From contig NZ_QVTE01000008.1 in assembly GCF_003429095.1 (NCBI RefSeq), forward strand, positions 186,001 through 250,000: a DNA stretch of 64,000 bases, given 5' to 3'. The stretch comes from Peribacillus saganii (GTDB lineage: Bacteria > Bacillota > Bacilli > Bacillales > DSM-1321). A program made the position numbers and the translations under genes. Every line of letters begins with the position of its first letter. Positions within the stretch are counted from its first letter, which is position 1. Under the pieces are notes generated by a model. That model was not told the DNA's origin. It ran no database searches and worked only from the letters and a program-made list of their open reading frames with translations. Below are positions 1 through 9,037 of the stretch, in pieces.

Positions 1-137
1 TAATTTCAGTACCGGTAAACACAAGACATTACTTCACCCTCATGGAGGACCGCAAAGTTGTAGCTGTACGCATCTTTGTAACAACAGAGGGATGGGTGCC
101 AATTTATGAAGACGAAGCAAAAGATGTAAAATCCTAA
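1..137 (+). CDS. C-terminal end of an unidentified protein
   Basis: The third forward frame is open from the left edge to a TAA at 135-137, giving 44 residues that include the stretch EDRKVVAVRIFVTTEGWVPI and an acidic-basic tail ending DVKS. It is followed by a clear hairpin terminator, which supports it being the true end of a gene. I do not recognise the family. The start lies outside the window, so nothing can be said about the full product. Confidence 0.55.
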   Translation, partial: ISVPVNTRHYFTLMEDRKVVAVRIFVTTEGWVPIYEDEAKDVKS

Positions 138-156
138 TAACTTTTCCATAATATAA

Positions 157-195
157 AAGCCTTGCCGATAAGAAATTAACGGCAAGGCTTTACTT
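157..195 (+). terminator. Rho-independent terminator
   Basis: Arms AAGCCTTGCCG (157-167) and CGGCAAGGCTT (180-190) form an 11-bp stem, followed by a weak T-rich tail. It sits 20 bp after the stop of the truncated leftmost gene. Confidence 0.7.
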
Positions 196-535
196 ATACT
201 AAGTTCTTAATTTGCATGAAGGAGAAAATAGGCCAATCTTTTTCTGAGGCTTGTTGAAAGTGTATTCAATGTCCGCAATGAAATAAATCGAGTTCTAGAT
301 TAGCGCCATAAAGAATGATATCGTCGATAATTTAAGTCACAACTGGTAAAAAATTATATTAGTCAAATACCACCATTTTCTCTATTAATATTGAATTATC
401 TTCCAAAGACAGCCAATAGTAAAAGCGGAAAATTTGGATATTTTGTCTAATATTGCGAATCTATTTACAGCGCTAAAGAATTTTGTGATAATCCTAAAGT
501 ATTCATTTTTTAATAAAGAAGGATGCGTTTTAAAA

Positions 536-775
536 ATGGTTGCTAATCTAGAAAAAATCGGGAAACTAATTCAGGAAAAGCGGAATGAAATGATTAAATC
601 AGCCAATGAAAATGGAATTAACAGTGAGCATACTCTCCGATTTAGCCAGGAACTGGATAAGCTGATGAATGCTTATCAAAAAATCGAAAAACAGCCGGCT
701 TCAGAGGTCCATATTGCATTTCATCAAACTGTTATTATTATGCAAAAGCCTTTTTCAGATGTAAAAGTCTTTTGA
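536..775 (+). CDS. Spo0E-like aspartyl-phosphate phosphatase
   Basis: The product (79 residues from this ATG) matches the Spo0E family: a short two-helix protein that removes phosphate from Spo0A~P and so delays sporulation. Visible are LEKIGKLIQEKRNEMIKSA in helix 1, then the hallmark TLRFSQELDKLMNAYQKI, where the SQELD motif carries the catalytic acidic residue. The frame is open further upstream from a TTG at 434, but AAGAAGGA just before ATG 536 and the family's usual N-terminus favour 536. The roughly 20 residues after the second helix are longer than in most relatives. It lies ahead of a broken gene and may have shared a transcript with it. Confidence 0.8.
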   Translation: MVANLEKIGKLIQEKRNEMIKSANENGINSEHTLRFSQELDKLMNAYQKIEKQPASEVHIAFHQTVIIMQKPFSDVKVF

Positions 776-797
776 TAATCTGATTGAATGAACAACA

Positions 798-1052
798 GTG
801 ATTCTGGAGCTGGAAGATATGGAGAGAATTCAGGTTATTGCGAATGGCGAAGCAACACAGGGAGCCCTTTTCTTTATAGAAGGCGAATTAATTAATATAA
901 AAGTTAAGGACGCTGAACGGTTCCAGGTGGGGTAATCAGTTGTCTGCTTATCAGATGCTGGCCAACTACAAAAATTATTAAGAAGCATAATGTTAACCTG
1001 TACCTTTTTCTTCCTAACACAGTGCAGATTAACTGATGGAACAGTTAAATAA
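798..1052 (+). pseudogene. Decayed gene, possible PilZ-domain-type N-terminus
   Basis: From GTG 798 one frame reads 45 codons (VILELEDMERIQVI, then GALFFIEGELINIKVKDAERFQVG), hits TAA at 933-935, and continues in the same frame with SVVCLSDAGQLQKLLRSIM to TAA 1050-1052. The residue pattern on both sides of the stop looks protein-like and continuous, so this reads as one gene with an in-frame nonsense codon and a truncated end. The resemblance to the N-terminal part of Bacillus PilZ-type proteins is from memory and weak. No ribosome binding site is obvious. Confidence 0.4.
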
Positions 1053-1095
1053 AATTGAAAAGAGTCTCACTCACCTTGATATTTGATTACATAAA

Positions 1096-1130
1096 AAAAC
1101 CTTGTCATAAAATTTGACAGGGTTTTCTGC
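1096..1130 (+). terminator. Rho-independent terminator
   Basis: Arms AAAACCTTGTCA (1096-1107) and TGACAGGGTTTT (1115-1126) form a 12-bp stem with a 7-nt loop; the T-run lies in the 3' arm. It follows the broken gene and could act in both directions, because the 5' flank is A-rich. Confidence 0.75.
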
Positions 1131-1293
1131 ATATAACTAGCTTATTTTTTCTAAAACGTATTATCACTCGTTTAAGAAGGTTCGCCCTTACTAAAGAGTG
1201 CAAATCTAATTATATATTTTTGGACATGTTAGCCAAATGCCGCCAAAATCAATCAAATATATGCTATGGAGCAATTACACATCCAGATTACGA

Positions 1294-2022
1294 TTAGAGC
1301 TCGAGCAGCAGAATCATAAATAACAGGCCGATAATAAAGGCGTAGGTTGAAGTTCGTTCATTGCCGTCTCCATGGCTTTCGGGAATAAGTTCCTTATAAA
1401 TGATAAATAGCATTGCACCTGCGGCAAAGGAGAGACCATAAGGCACCAGGAATTTTACATAAGAAGTTAAATAAAATCCTAATATGCTCGTAACAATTTC
1501 AATGGTGCCGGTTAAAGTTGCCAAGATAAACGCTTTGAATTTATTTATCTTTTGATTGATTAAAAATAAAGCCACCAGCAAACCTTCAGGGGCGTTTTGC
1601 AGCCCGATAGCAAAGGCAATTAAATTGCCGGTATCGCTGGCACTGGAAGCATAGCTGACCCCTACTGATAACCCTTCGGGAATATTGTGGAGCGTTATGG
1701 CTGCAATGATCAGCATCGCCTTTTCGTCAAACTGGATTCCACTTTTTGAATGTTCAAGATCCATGTGTGGAATGTAAGTTTCTAAAAGGGTCAAGCAAAG
1801 TACTCCTAAAAAAATTCCTATCACCAGAGTTATGAATTCGCCCTGTGCAAGCGCTTCGGGGATGAGGCCTAGCAATGATGCAGCCATCATGATACCGGCT
1901 GTGAAAGCGAGGAGTGTATCCCTCCATCTGTGGGTGATGGATCCTTGAATGAATAAAATGATCAAAGCTCCTAATCCTGTTGACATGGCAGAGAGGAAAC
2001 TGCCAACAAACACTTCACTCAT
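1294..2022 (-). CDS. ZIP family metal transporter
   Basis: A 242-residue integral membrane protein of the ZIP family (ZupT/GufA-like), which imports divalent metals such as zinc, iron or manganese. The family signature is clear: HNIPEG in the fourth membrane segment and QNAPEG in the fifth, with about eight hydrophobic segments in total. The HExxH-like ligand typical of segment five in ZupT is replaced by Q/N-type residues, so the metal preference cannot be predicted. An AAAGGAGAA ribosome site precedes the ATG. It is a single-gene unit read leftward, with no metal-responsive operator that I can identify. Confidence 0.88.
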   Translation of the reverse strand: MSEVFVGSFLSAMSTGLGALIILFIQGSITHRWRDTLLAFTAGIMMAASLLGLIPEALAQGEFITLVIGIFLGVLCLTLLETYIPHMDLEHSKSGIQFDEKAMLIIAAITLHNIPEGLSVGVSYASSASDTGNLIAFAIGLQNAPEGLLVALFLINQKINKFKAFILATLTGTIEIVTSILGFYLTSYVKFLVPYGLSFAAGAMLFIIYKELIPESHGDGNERTSTYAFIIGLLFMILLLEL

Positions 2023-2577
2023 GTTATTCTCCTTTGTGAATCAAAATAAAAAACATGTTTTAGCCAAGCTTAGATAGTATGATTATTTTTTATAGTATTT
2101 TTGTGAATTTTTAATATAGTTATAGTTGTTTCAGCATCACATGAAAAACTCCATCTGAACGAGGTTGTACAGCCTAACACTGCAATTGCATACTACTTCT
2201 TGGTCTGCCAGTGTACTCACAAAGAATCTGCTCGCTCGTCGAAAGAAAATCATCCAATTTTATTTTATCCTTTAACTGAAAAAATGTTCCAGTCATTTTA
2301 TTCTTACACAATTTCAGGCCAATTTTCTTACGCGGAGGCCCACGGTTTTTTAAAGGTTCATAGAATGAGCAATATCAGAATACAACTCGCTAAATGAGAA
2401 TGAATTCATCCAGCAGCTGAAGATTCTGACCACAATAATTCGCATTATCAGTAATCGTTTTGATAAGAAGAGCAGATATTGTTCCAGTTGAAAAAAATAA
2501 GAGAAGAGTGAAAGAGGATATTTGGCGTGAACTGAAAGGCAAGGACAGGAAAAGGGAAGGTGGGATTAAATTATAAG
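2023..2577. other. Gene-poor interval
   Basis: No convincing gene. A 65-codon frame at 2200-2397 has no ribosome site and an atypical composition. A short frame ending at about 2576 (reading KEDIWRELKGKDRKREGGIKL) stops just before the hairpin at 2578 and could be the tail of a lost small gene, but it has no credible start. Confidence 0.5.
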
Positions 2578-2608
2578 AACACCTCGGAAAAAATTCCGAG
2601 GTGTTTTA
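2578..2608 (+). terminator. Hairpin terminator
   Basis: Arms AACACCTCGG (2578-2587) and CCGAGGTGTT (2596-2605) form a perfect 10-bp stem followed by TT. No obvious gene ends here, so it may mark a lost or unrecognised transcript. Confidence 0.65.
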
Positions 2609-2730
2609 GGGTTCTAATGGAAATTTCAAGACGCTTAGAGCGGTCGATAGAGCAAGTAGTGGGAGCTGTCAGGGCGCAAGCGTTATTGTCCCTGGCAAAA
2701 AAAAGTAGAACCTGTTTTACAAGTACAGTT

Positions 2731-2922
2731 GTCTAGCTCCAGCGCCAGCAACTTTTTTTACGGAGTAAAATAAAGACCCGAAGCACAGGACAAGGAATAG
2801 TACGGCAGAGATACATTGCACCAAACAAAGTGTTTGCTTTGTGAGGATGTGCTAGTACCGATGTCGCCACAGGACGCAGCGATTCTAGCCGTTCTTCCTA
2901 TAACTTGGGCATTTGCGCTTTT
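2731..2922 (+). repeat. Dispersed intergenic repeat, family 1, copy 1
   Basis: Begins GTCTAGCTCCAGCGCC and ends near ATTTGCGCTTTT. The same two ends and a similar middle (CAACTTTTTTT, GATACATTGCACC, TTTGTGAGGA) recur at 58074-58235 and 61160-61312, and in reverse at 38674-38946. It runs up to the stop codon of the leftward fsr gene. Confidence 0.7.
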
Positions 2923-4149
2923 CTAATTTGAATGCCATTCAGCGAGTTCTTTATCAGAAGGAAGAAATAAACTTAATAATCCTAGAAAAGGCATTGCGCC
3001 GACTATCTGTATTGTTGTGGCCAGGCTTGTGACATCAGCAAGTTTTCCTAATGCAACAGAGCCGATTGCTCCCATGCCAAATGCCAATCCTACAGTTAGG
3101 CCTGCCATTGTGCCTACTTTGCCGGGAACAAGCTCTTGGGCATAGACGACAGTGACCGAGAAGCTTGACATCAGTATAAAACCAATAATGAATAACAGAA
3201 TAAGCGAAACTGACGCCGGTACAAATGGAAGAAGGAGCGTTAAAGGCGCACTCCCTGCAAGTGAAAATAATATCACTTTCTTTCGGCCGTACCTGTCAGC
3301 AAGCGGTCCGCCGAAAAATGTCCCAAGCGCACCTGCTGCCAGGAAGGCAAACAGATAAATTTGCGATGTTTTAATACTGAAATCATATTTTTCAATGATA
3401 TAAAAGGCATAAAAGTTTGTCATGCATGCGATATACCAGGAACGCGCAAAAATGATGAATAAGATCAATATAAGGGCTGCTTTAATTTTGGACCCGATTT
3501 TGGTGTTTGACTGGCCGCCAGCTTTTTTCTTTGGAGTAAATATAGTGAGATGTGCAGAGTACCATTTCGCGATATATGTTAATAACAGTACGGCACAAGC
3601 GGCAACAGGCACAAACCAAATTGCCCCTCTTTGCCCGATTGGCACAAGTACAAGAGCAGTAATAAGAGGGGCAAGCGCCTGGCCCGAATTACCGCCTACC
3701 TGGTATATGGATTGAGCCAGGCCTCTTTTTGGTCCAGCTGCCATAAAAGCGACCCGGGAACCTTCTGGATGGAATACCGCGGACCCGATGCCGATTAGCA
3801 TAACCGAGAGGATGACAGTGCCGTAGCTTGGCGCAACAGCAAGCAGGACCATGCCGCAGAGCGAGCTTGCCAGTGCCGCGGGAAGGGCATATGGCATTGG
3901 TTTTTTGTCTGTGTACCAGCCAACCAGAGGCTGCATGACCGAAGAAACCATATTCAGTGCAAATCCTATGATTCCAATTTGGGTATAGCTTAATGACATT
4001 GATTTTTCGAGGATGGGAAACATAGCCGGAACAACTGCCTGAAGTGTATCATTTAACAGGTGGCAAAATCCGATAATGAATAAAACCCTATAGGTAGTGG
4101 CCAGTTCATTCCCTGTTTGCTTTTTTATTTGAATAGCGGTAGAACTCAT
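2923..4149 (-). CDS. fsr: MFS exporter, fosmidomycin resistance (Fsr) family
   Basis: A 408-residue major facilitator with about twelve membrane segments. It matches the Fsr subfamily, drug exporters named for fosmidomycin resistance in E. coli. Diagnostic stretches are GFCHLLNDTLQAVVPAMFPI near the N-terminus, GIGSAVFHPEGSRVAFMA after the fourth segment, and QSIYQVGGNSGQALAPL. The inter-segment motif DRYGRKK is also present in the second half. The gene is divergent from the MarR-family gene at 4442, with about 290 bp between them, so it may be under that regulator's control, but this is only inference. The true substrate is unknown. The dispersed repeat at 2731 abuts its stop codon. Confidence 0.87.
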   Translation of the reverse strand: MSSTAIQIKKQTGNELATTYRVLFIIGFCHLLNDTLQAVVPAMFPILEKSMSLSYTQIGIIGFALNMVSSVMQPLVGWYTDKKPMPYALPAALASSLCGMVLLAVAPSYGTVILSVMLIGIGSAVFHPEGSRVAFMAAGPKRGLAQSIYQVGGNSGQALAPLITALVLVPIGQRGAIWFVPVAACAVLLLTYIAKWYSAHLTIFTPKKKAGGQSNTKIGSKIKAALILILFIIFARSWYIACMTNFYAFYIIEKYDFSIKTSQIYLFAFLAAGALGTFFGGPLADRYGRKKVILFSLAGSAPLTLLLPFVPASVSLILLFIIGFILMSSFSVTVVYAQELVPGKVGTMAGLTVGLAFGMGAIGSVALGKLADVTSLATTIQIVGAMPFLGLLSLFLPSDKELAEWHSN

Positions 4150-4357
4150 GTAGAAATCTCCTAACGTTTATAGATTGAGGCTTGATAAAACTGAAGAAAT
4201 CCTCTATGGATTGTTCCTTATCCAGCCTCGGTTTATTGATATTGTTATTTGTCATGGGCAAGCGGCAAAAATATAATTAGTCACATCTTATTATACCAAA
4301 TTTTCACAGGTCACCTAGAAAAATAATAGGAGTTTTTTCTCCGTGTCCCCCCGGTGT

Positions 4358-4404
4358 TTGACAAGAAGAAGGGAATTCCCTATAATAATTTTGAATTCGA
4401 GATA
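4358..4404 (+). promoter_or_regulatory. Sigma-A promoter and MhqR-type half operator
   Basis: TTGACA (4358-4363), a 17-bp spacer and TATAAT (4381-4386) form a consensus promoter for the MarR-family gene. Just downstream, GAATTCGAGATA (4393-4404) matches the right half of the MhqR operator as I remember it from B. subtilis (ATCTCGAATTCGAGAT), at a position where binding would block initiation. Confidence 0.7.
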
Positions 4405-4441
4405 TTTAATATTTTTACTATTTTTTTAGGCGGTGACATAG

Positions 4442-4882
4442 ATGGAAAGAGACGATATCCAACAGTCTTTGAAGCTGTTTATTGTACTGTCAAGAGCTCA
4501 TCGTTCCATAAATGATAAAGTTAATTCTTTTATTGCTGAAAAAGGATTGAATATGACTGAGTTTGGTGTGCTTGAACTCCTGTACCATAAAGGTGACCAG
4601 CCCCTGCAGCAAATCGGCGGCAAAATTCTTCTGGCGAGCGGCAGTATTACGTATGTGGTAGACAAGCTGGAACAAAAAGAATATTTGACGAGGATCGCCT
4701 GCAAGACTGATCGCAGGGTTACATTTGCTTCCATAACAGAAAAGGGTAAGGCATTTATTGAATCCATCTTTCCAGAACATGAAGCGCGGATTCATGAAAT
4801 GATGAGCGTATTGACAGCAAGTGAAAGAGAAACCGCAATAAATCTTCTTAAGAAAATTGGCTTGAATGCAGATGGAAAATAA
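4442..4882 (+). CDS. mhqR: MarR family regulator, MhqR-like
   Basis: A 146-residue winged-helix repressor closely resembling B. subtilis MhqR (YkvE), which represses quinone-detoxifying dioxygenases and reductases and is released by quinone-like electrophiles. The central block LLYHKGDQPLQQIGGKILLA followed by SGSITYVVDKLEQKEYLTR is nearly the family sequence, and the wing carries DRRV. The weak SD GGCGGTGA precedes the ATG. A strong promoter and an operator-like half site upstream suggest autoregulation. It is divergent from an Fsr-type exporter. No mhq dioxygenase gene lies in this window, so target genes are elsewhere or the exporter itself is the target. Confidence 0.8.
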   Translation: MERDDIQQSLKLFIVLSRAHRSINDKVNSFIAEKGLNMTEFGVLELLYHKGDQPLQQIGGKILLASGSITYVVDKLEQKEYLTRIACKTDRRVTFASITEKGKAFIESIFPEHEARIHEMMSVLTASERETAINLLKKIGLNADGK

Positions 4883-4887
4883 CAATC

Positions 4888-4977
4888 AAGGATGGCATGA
4901 CAAGGATGATCGTTTGGTAATGTCCAGGGGAGCAAGCAACTGGGCAATTCACAAACCATCTGAGCCATCCTTTTTTG
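4888..4977 (+). terminator. Long hairpin terminator
   Basis: AAGGATGGC (4888-4896) pairs with GCCATCCTT (4964-4972), followed by a T-run. The 67-nt interior is unusually large for a terminator and may fold further. Confidence 0.5.
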
Positions 4978-5250
4978 TGCCTTAAATACCCTTGAAAGGA
5001 ATACCGGTAGATGTAATGAATATCGTGTAATGATATTTCCGAATATTGTGAATCACTGAATCCCTATTTGAAATAATACCTTTTCAAATTCACAAAAATT
5101 TCAATAAGCAAGGTTAAAATTATTATTAGATATGTAAACCTTTCTATATTATTGTTATATAATGGCAGCTAAAATGGGGTATTTATATGACATTTAAGAT
5201 AGCGACGTTAAAAATAAAGAATTACTCAATATTGCAAAGGATGTGCAAGG

Positions 5251-6945
5251 ATGAAATTTGAGCAATACGAGTACATACGCCCTGATATAACTTTATTTAA
5301 AGTAAGCTTTCAAGCTGCCCTTAAGCGTTTTGAATCAGCTAGCAGTGCGGCTGGTCAAATTGAAGCAATAGAAGAGATAAACACAGTGCGCAACGATATG
5401 GACACAATGTTTAACCTTTGTTATATAAGGCATTCGATTGATACCGCTGATGAATTTTATAAGTCGGAAAATGAATATTTGGATGAAATACAGCCGGAGG
5501 TCGAAGAGACTGTTTCACTATTTTATCGGAAGTTATTAAGCTCTCCCTTTAAGAACGAATTAGAAGAAAAGTGGGGAAATCAGCTTTTTGCCCTGGCTGA
5601 AGCCCAACTGAAGACAATCTCGCCTGAAATCATCCCTTTATTGCAAAAGGAAAATAAGCTATCGACCGAATATACACAATTGATGGCATCTGCCAAAATT
5701 ATGTTTGAAGGTGAAGAACGCACATTGGCTCAGCTGCAGCCATTTACTGAGTCGACAGACCGGCAAATGAGGAAAAATGCCCTGTTGGCGAGGGTCGGAT
5801 TCCGTGAGGAGCATGGTGAGAAGCTTGATGAAATTTATGACCAGCTTGTAAAAGTCCGCGATGAGATTGCCCGGACTCTGGGATTTAACAATTTTGTCGA
5901 GCTGGGATATTACCGTATGAATCGCACTGATTATAACGCGGAAATGGTAGCCGGTTTCCGTGAGCAGGTCAAGGAATTTATTGTTCCGCTGGCAACGAAG
6001 CTAAGAGAGCGCCAACGGGAACGTATTGGAGTGGATCAACTAAAGCACTATGATGAAGGGTTTGATTTTACAACGGGTAATGCAACACCTAAAGGGGATG
6101 CTGCCTGGATTATTAAGAACGGTAAGAAAATGTATGAGGTGCTTTCACCTGAGACAAAAGAATTCTTTGAATTCATGATTGAAAACAATCTTATGGATCT
6201 GGCAGCAAAAAAAGGGAAGGCAGGAGGAGGCTATTGCACCTTTATCCCAAATTATAAGGCTCCATTCATTTTCTCCAACTTTAACGGAACATCAGGAGAT
6301 ATTGATGTATTAACCCACGAAGCTGGGCATGCATTCCAGGTGTACAGCAGCAGGCATTTAGCTGTTCCTGAATATAGCTGGCCTACCTATGAGGCGTGCG
6401 AAATCCATTCAATGAGCATGGAATTCTTCACATGGCCTTGGATGGAACTGTTCTTTAAAGAGGATACTGAGAAATACAAATTCTCCCACCTAAGCAATGC
6501 ATTATTGTTTTTGCCATACGGTGTGGCTGTTGATGAATTTCAGCATTTTGTTTACGAAAATCCACAGGCTACTCCGAAGGAACGCAAGGAGGTCTGGAAG
6601 AGTTTGGAACAAAAGTATTTGCCGCATCGAGATTATGATGGAATAGACTATTTGGAAGAAGGAGGTTTCTGGCAGGGCCAGAGCCATATCTATAATTCCC
6701 CGTTTTATTATATTGACTATACGTTTGCCCAAATTTGTGCATTCCAGTTTTGGAAGCGAGTTATGGAAGGGGATAAAGCGGCCTGGAGCGATTACTTAAA
6801 CCTATGCCGTCAGGGAGGAAGCAAATCATTCCTGGAACTTGTTAAAACGGCGAATTTACGTTCTCCATTTGAAAAAGGCACTATAGAATCCGTTGTAGGT
6901 GTTATTGATAACTGGCTTTCATCTGTCGAGGATAAAGCATTGTGA
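5251..6945 (+). CDS. M3 family oligoendopeptidase
   Basis: A 564-residue cytoplasmic zinc peptidase of family M3 (oligoendopeptidase F/thimet type), which cuts short peptides during peptide turnover. The zinc site HEAGH is at residues 356-360, within DVLTHEAGHAFQVYSS, and the third ligand lies in EACEIHSMSMEFF about 25 residues later. It is shorter than classic PepF (about 600-670 residues) and matches the pepF/M3 subfamily of about 560 residues. The ATG is preceded by AAGGATGTGCAAGG. It stands alone, followed by a perfect 15-bp terminator. No signal peptide is visible. Confidence 0.9.
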   Translation: MKFEQYEYIRPDITLFKVSFQAALKRFESASSAAGQIEAIEEINTVRNDMDTMFNLCYIRHSIDTADEFYKSENEYLDEIQPEVEETVSLFYRKLLSSPFKNELEEKWGNQLFALAEAQLKTISPEIIPLLQKENKLSTEYTQLMASAKIMFEGEERTLAQLQPFTESTDRQMRKNALLARVGFREEHGEKLDEIYDQLVKVRDEIARTLGFNNFVELGYYRMNRTDYNAEMVAGFREQVKEFIVPLATKLRERQRERIGVDQLKHYDEGFDFTTGNATPKGDAAWIIKNGKKMYEVLSPETKEFFEFMIENNLMDLAAKKGKAGGGYCTFIPNYKAPFIFSNFNGTSGDIDVLTHEAGHAFQVYSSRHLAVPEYSWPTYEACEIHSMSMEFFTWPWMELFFKEDTEKYKFSHLSNALLFLPYGVAVDEFQHFVYENPQATPKERKEVWKSLEQKYLPHRDYDGIDYLEEGGFWQGQSHIYNSPFYYIDYTFAQICAFQFWKRVMEGDKAAWSDYLNLCRQGGSKSFLELVKTANLRSPFEKGTIESVVGVIDNWLSSVEDKAL

Positions 6946-6961
6946 TTTTAAAAAACAAATT

Positions 6962-7001
6962 ACAAATACCCCCGATTGCGAAATATCGGGGGTATTTGTG
7001 T
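6962..7001 (+). terminator. Strong Rho-independent terminator
   Basis: Arms 6962-6976 (ACAAATACCCCCGAT) and 6985-6999 pair perfectly over 15 bp, with an 8-nt loop. It closes the oligoendopeptidase gene. Confidence 0.85.
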
Positions 7002-7188
7002 TATAAACAGTAAAACTCTTCAAAGTATGCCCCAGGTTCAAACGGATAAGCCCATTTTTCTACTTTCTCCACAAAGTTTCTTCCAAATCATTTGCATCTG
7101 CCTTAACACATAAAAGCTGAAAAAAGAATTACTGACAGCCTGTCTAAAGCTCTCTTGACAAACATATATAGAAAAGGGGGGAGATTAA

Positions 7189-8232
7189 ATGTTTGCAAGA
7201 TGGTCAGGTGCATTCCAAATAGCCGCAGTTTATGTCGGAACTATTGTTGGAGCCGGTTTTGCGACAGGCCGGGAAATTGTTGAATTTTTTACCAGATTCG
7301 GATTTTCTGGGTTTATTGGAATATTAATTGCGGGGTATCTGTTTATTGTTATCGGGGCTAAAATCATGGTGCTTTCTGCAAAGATAGGCGCTGATTCATA
7401 TGAAATATTAAATAATTATCTGTTCGGTGAACGGATTGCCCGCTATATCAATATCATATTTCTCGTTATGCTGCTGGGTGTAACCTCCGTCATGATCTCG
7501 GGTGCAGGGGCAGTGTTTGAAGAGCAGCTGGGCCTTCCCCGGAACGTAGGAACTCTTTTGACGATCTTTTTGGCAGCTGCCGTTTTGATGGCCGGAATTA
7601 AAGGCCTCTTTGCTGTGAATTCTTTTGTAGTGCCCATTATGATCTTATTTAGCATCATCCTTTGTGTATTGACGGTAAATGGGGCGGGTTTTCATAATGC
7701 TCTGTTAGGCTCAAACGTTCATGAAGCAGGCTGGCGGGCCATGGTTTCTCCCTTTTCCTATGCAGCTTTTAATCTGGCACTGGCACAGGTGGTTCTGGTC
7801 CCTATAGCAAATGAAGTCAAGGATAAGAGAATGATTTACAGGGGTGCTGTTCTGGGAGGGGTATTCCTGACTGTAATTTTGCTTACAAGCCATATTTCAC
7901 TTAGCACCCTTACAGACGTTGACCAATATAGCATACCCACGGCTGAGCTAATGAAAAACGCGGCAAGCAGTTTATACTGGATCTTTATTTTTGTAATCTA
8001 TGGAGAGATATTCACTTCGGTAATCGGAAACCTTTTCGGTTTGGGAAGGCAGATTCAAACATATGTTAAGCTCCCTGATCCGGTAATATTTATTGGTATT
8101 TTCCTGGTTACATATTTTATTAGCATCGTAGAATATGGGAAGCTATTATCTTACTTATATCCCTTATTCGGGTACATCAGCCTGATATTCTTAGCCTTGG
8201 TATGGAGGAAGAATTGGAATCATGAAGGGTAA
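7189..8232 (+). CDS. ykvI: YkvI family membrane protein
   Basis: A 347-residue protein with about ten membrane segments, matching the B. subtilis YkvI family, distant members of the amino acid/polyamine transporter superfamily. The N-terminal stretch VGTIVGAGFATGREIVEFF is typical: a glycine-rich broken first helix of LeuT-fold transporters. The substrate is not established. The ribosome site GGGGGGAG lies 6 bp before the ATG. It is followed by a terminator shared with the convergent lipoprotein gene. In B. subtilis, ykvI is near mhqR, as here, so this is conserved neighbourhood. Confidence 0.85.
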   Translation: MFARWSGAFQIAAVYVGTIVGAGFATGREIVEFFTRFGFSGFIGILIAGYLFIVIGAKIMVLSAKIGADSYEILNNYLFGERIARYINIIFLVMLLGVTSVMISGAGAVFEEQLGLPRNVGTLLTIFLAAAVLMAGIKGLFAVNSFVVPIMILFSIILCVLTVNGAGFHNALLGSNVHEAGWRAMVSPFSYAAFNLALAQVVLVPIANEVKDKRMIYRGAVLGGVFLTVILLTSHISLSTLTDVDQYSIPTAELMKNAASSLYWIFIFVIYGEIFTSVIGNLFGLGRQIQTYVKLPDPVIFIGIFLVTYFISIVEYGKLLSYLYPLFGYISLIFLALVWRKNWNHEG

Positions 8233-8262
8233 AGAGTTTCTTATTTTTCATATTATACCAGA

Positions 8263-8297
8263 AAAAACCTTGCCGCTTTGATGGGCAAGGTTTCAAT
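8263..8297. terminator. Bidirectional terminator
   Basis: AAACCTTGCC (8265-8274) and GGCAAGGTTT (8284-8293) with an A-run on the left and T-rich right flank, between the convergent ykvI and lipoprotein genes. Confidence 0.8.
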
Positions 8298-8305
8298 AAT
8301 TCATA

Positions 8306-9037
8306 TTAGTTTTTCAGGACTGTTTTGCCCATTTCCAGTAATGCTTGACGGTGATCCGCTTTCTTGGTTGTAAAGATAGTCAGCTTAAACGGATTTTTGG
8401 CGTCCTTGAAAAGGAAGCTAGTCACTATATCGTCGCCGGAAGCTGCTTCTAATGCGACACCGTTAGAAATCGCCAGTTTTGGATCAGAAGGAGCTGTAAT
8501 TGTTTCTGATACGGCTTGTAGCTGGGCGCGCACATTTTCCTCGGCAGCAGCCCAATCAGCGTTCTCGGGAAGCAATTCAATCCTCATAGAGATGTCTTCC
8601 GATTCTTTGAAGAAAAGAAGATCTTTATTTGGCTCCTCACCTGTTAGTTCATATTCAGGAAGCACGTATAAAGAGAAATTCTGGTTGTCACTCTTTTTCA
8701 GGAAGGCAGTAGCTTGCTTCTCTTCACCATTAATAGAGAATTGAAGATTCTGCTCAGGTGTACGGACCGTCGTTTTTGTTTCAGAAGCAGTTTCGGATTG
8801 GGTGCTGGCTGCATCTTCCGTTGCTGTGTCTGTTTGTTCTGAAGGTTCAGTGGCAGATTCAGTTTCACTTTCAGTGTTTCCTGCTGTATTTGTATTTTCT
8901 TTTTCCTCAGTTGCAGGCTGTTCTGCAGCTTTCTCTTTTGGTGCTTCAGACTTCTCCGGTTGGGCTTGGGTACCGCAGCCGGATAATAGCAGGCCAGCAA
9001 CACTTGCGCCGATAAATAACGTTTTTAGTGATTTCAT
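8306..9037 (-). CDS. Secreted lipoprotein, unknown function
   Basis: A 243-residue protein with a lipoprotein signal peptide (KTLFIGASVAGLLLSGC, lipobox LLSGC). It is followed by a low-complexity linker of about 70 residues rich in Glu, Thr, Ser and Ala, and then a folded C-terminal domain of about 130 residues beginning near NLQFSINGEEK. Processing would anchor it outside the membrane through Cys. The frame extends nine codons further up, but AGGAGGAAG sits 5 bp before ATG 9037, fixing the start. That ATG overlaps the stop of a small upstream frame (TAATG). The C-terminal domain is not a family I can name. Confidence 0.8.
   Translation of the reverse strand: MKSLKTLFIGASVAGLLLSGCGTQAQPEKSEAPKEKAAEQPATEEKENTNTAGNTESETESATEPSEQTDTATEDAASTQSETASETKTTVRTPEQNLQFSINGEEKQATAFLKKSDNQNFSLYVLPEYELTGEEPNKDLLFFKESEDISMRIELLPENADWAAAEENVRAQLQAVSETITAPSDPKLAISNGVALEAASGDDIVTSFLFKDAKNPFKLTIFTTKKADHRQALLEMGKTVLKN

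Noticed and set aside
2200-2397. 65-codon frame
   Set aside because: No ribosome site, TTG-type start only, and unusual composition rich in His, Ser, Phe and Tyr.
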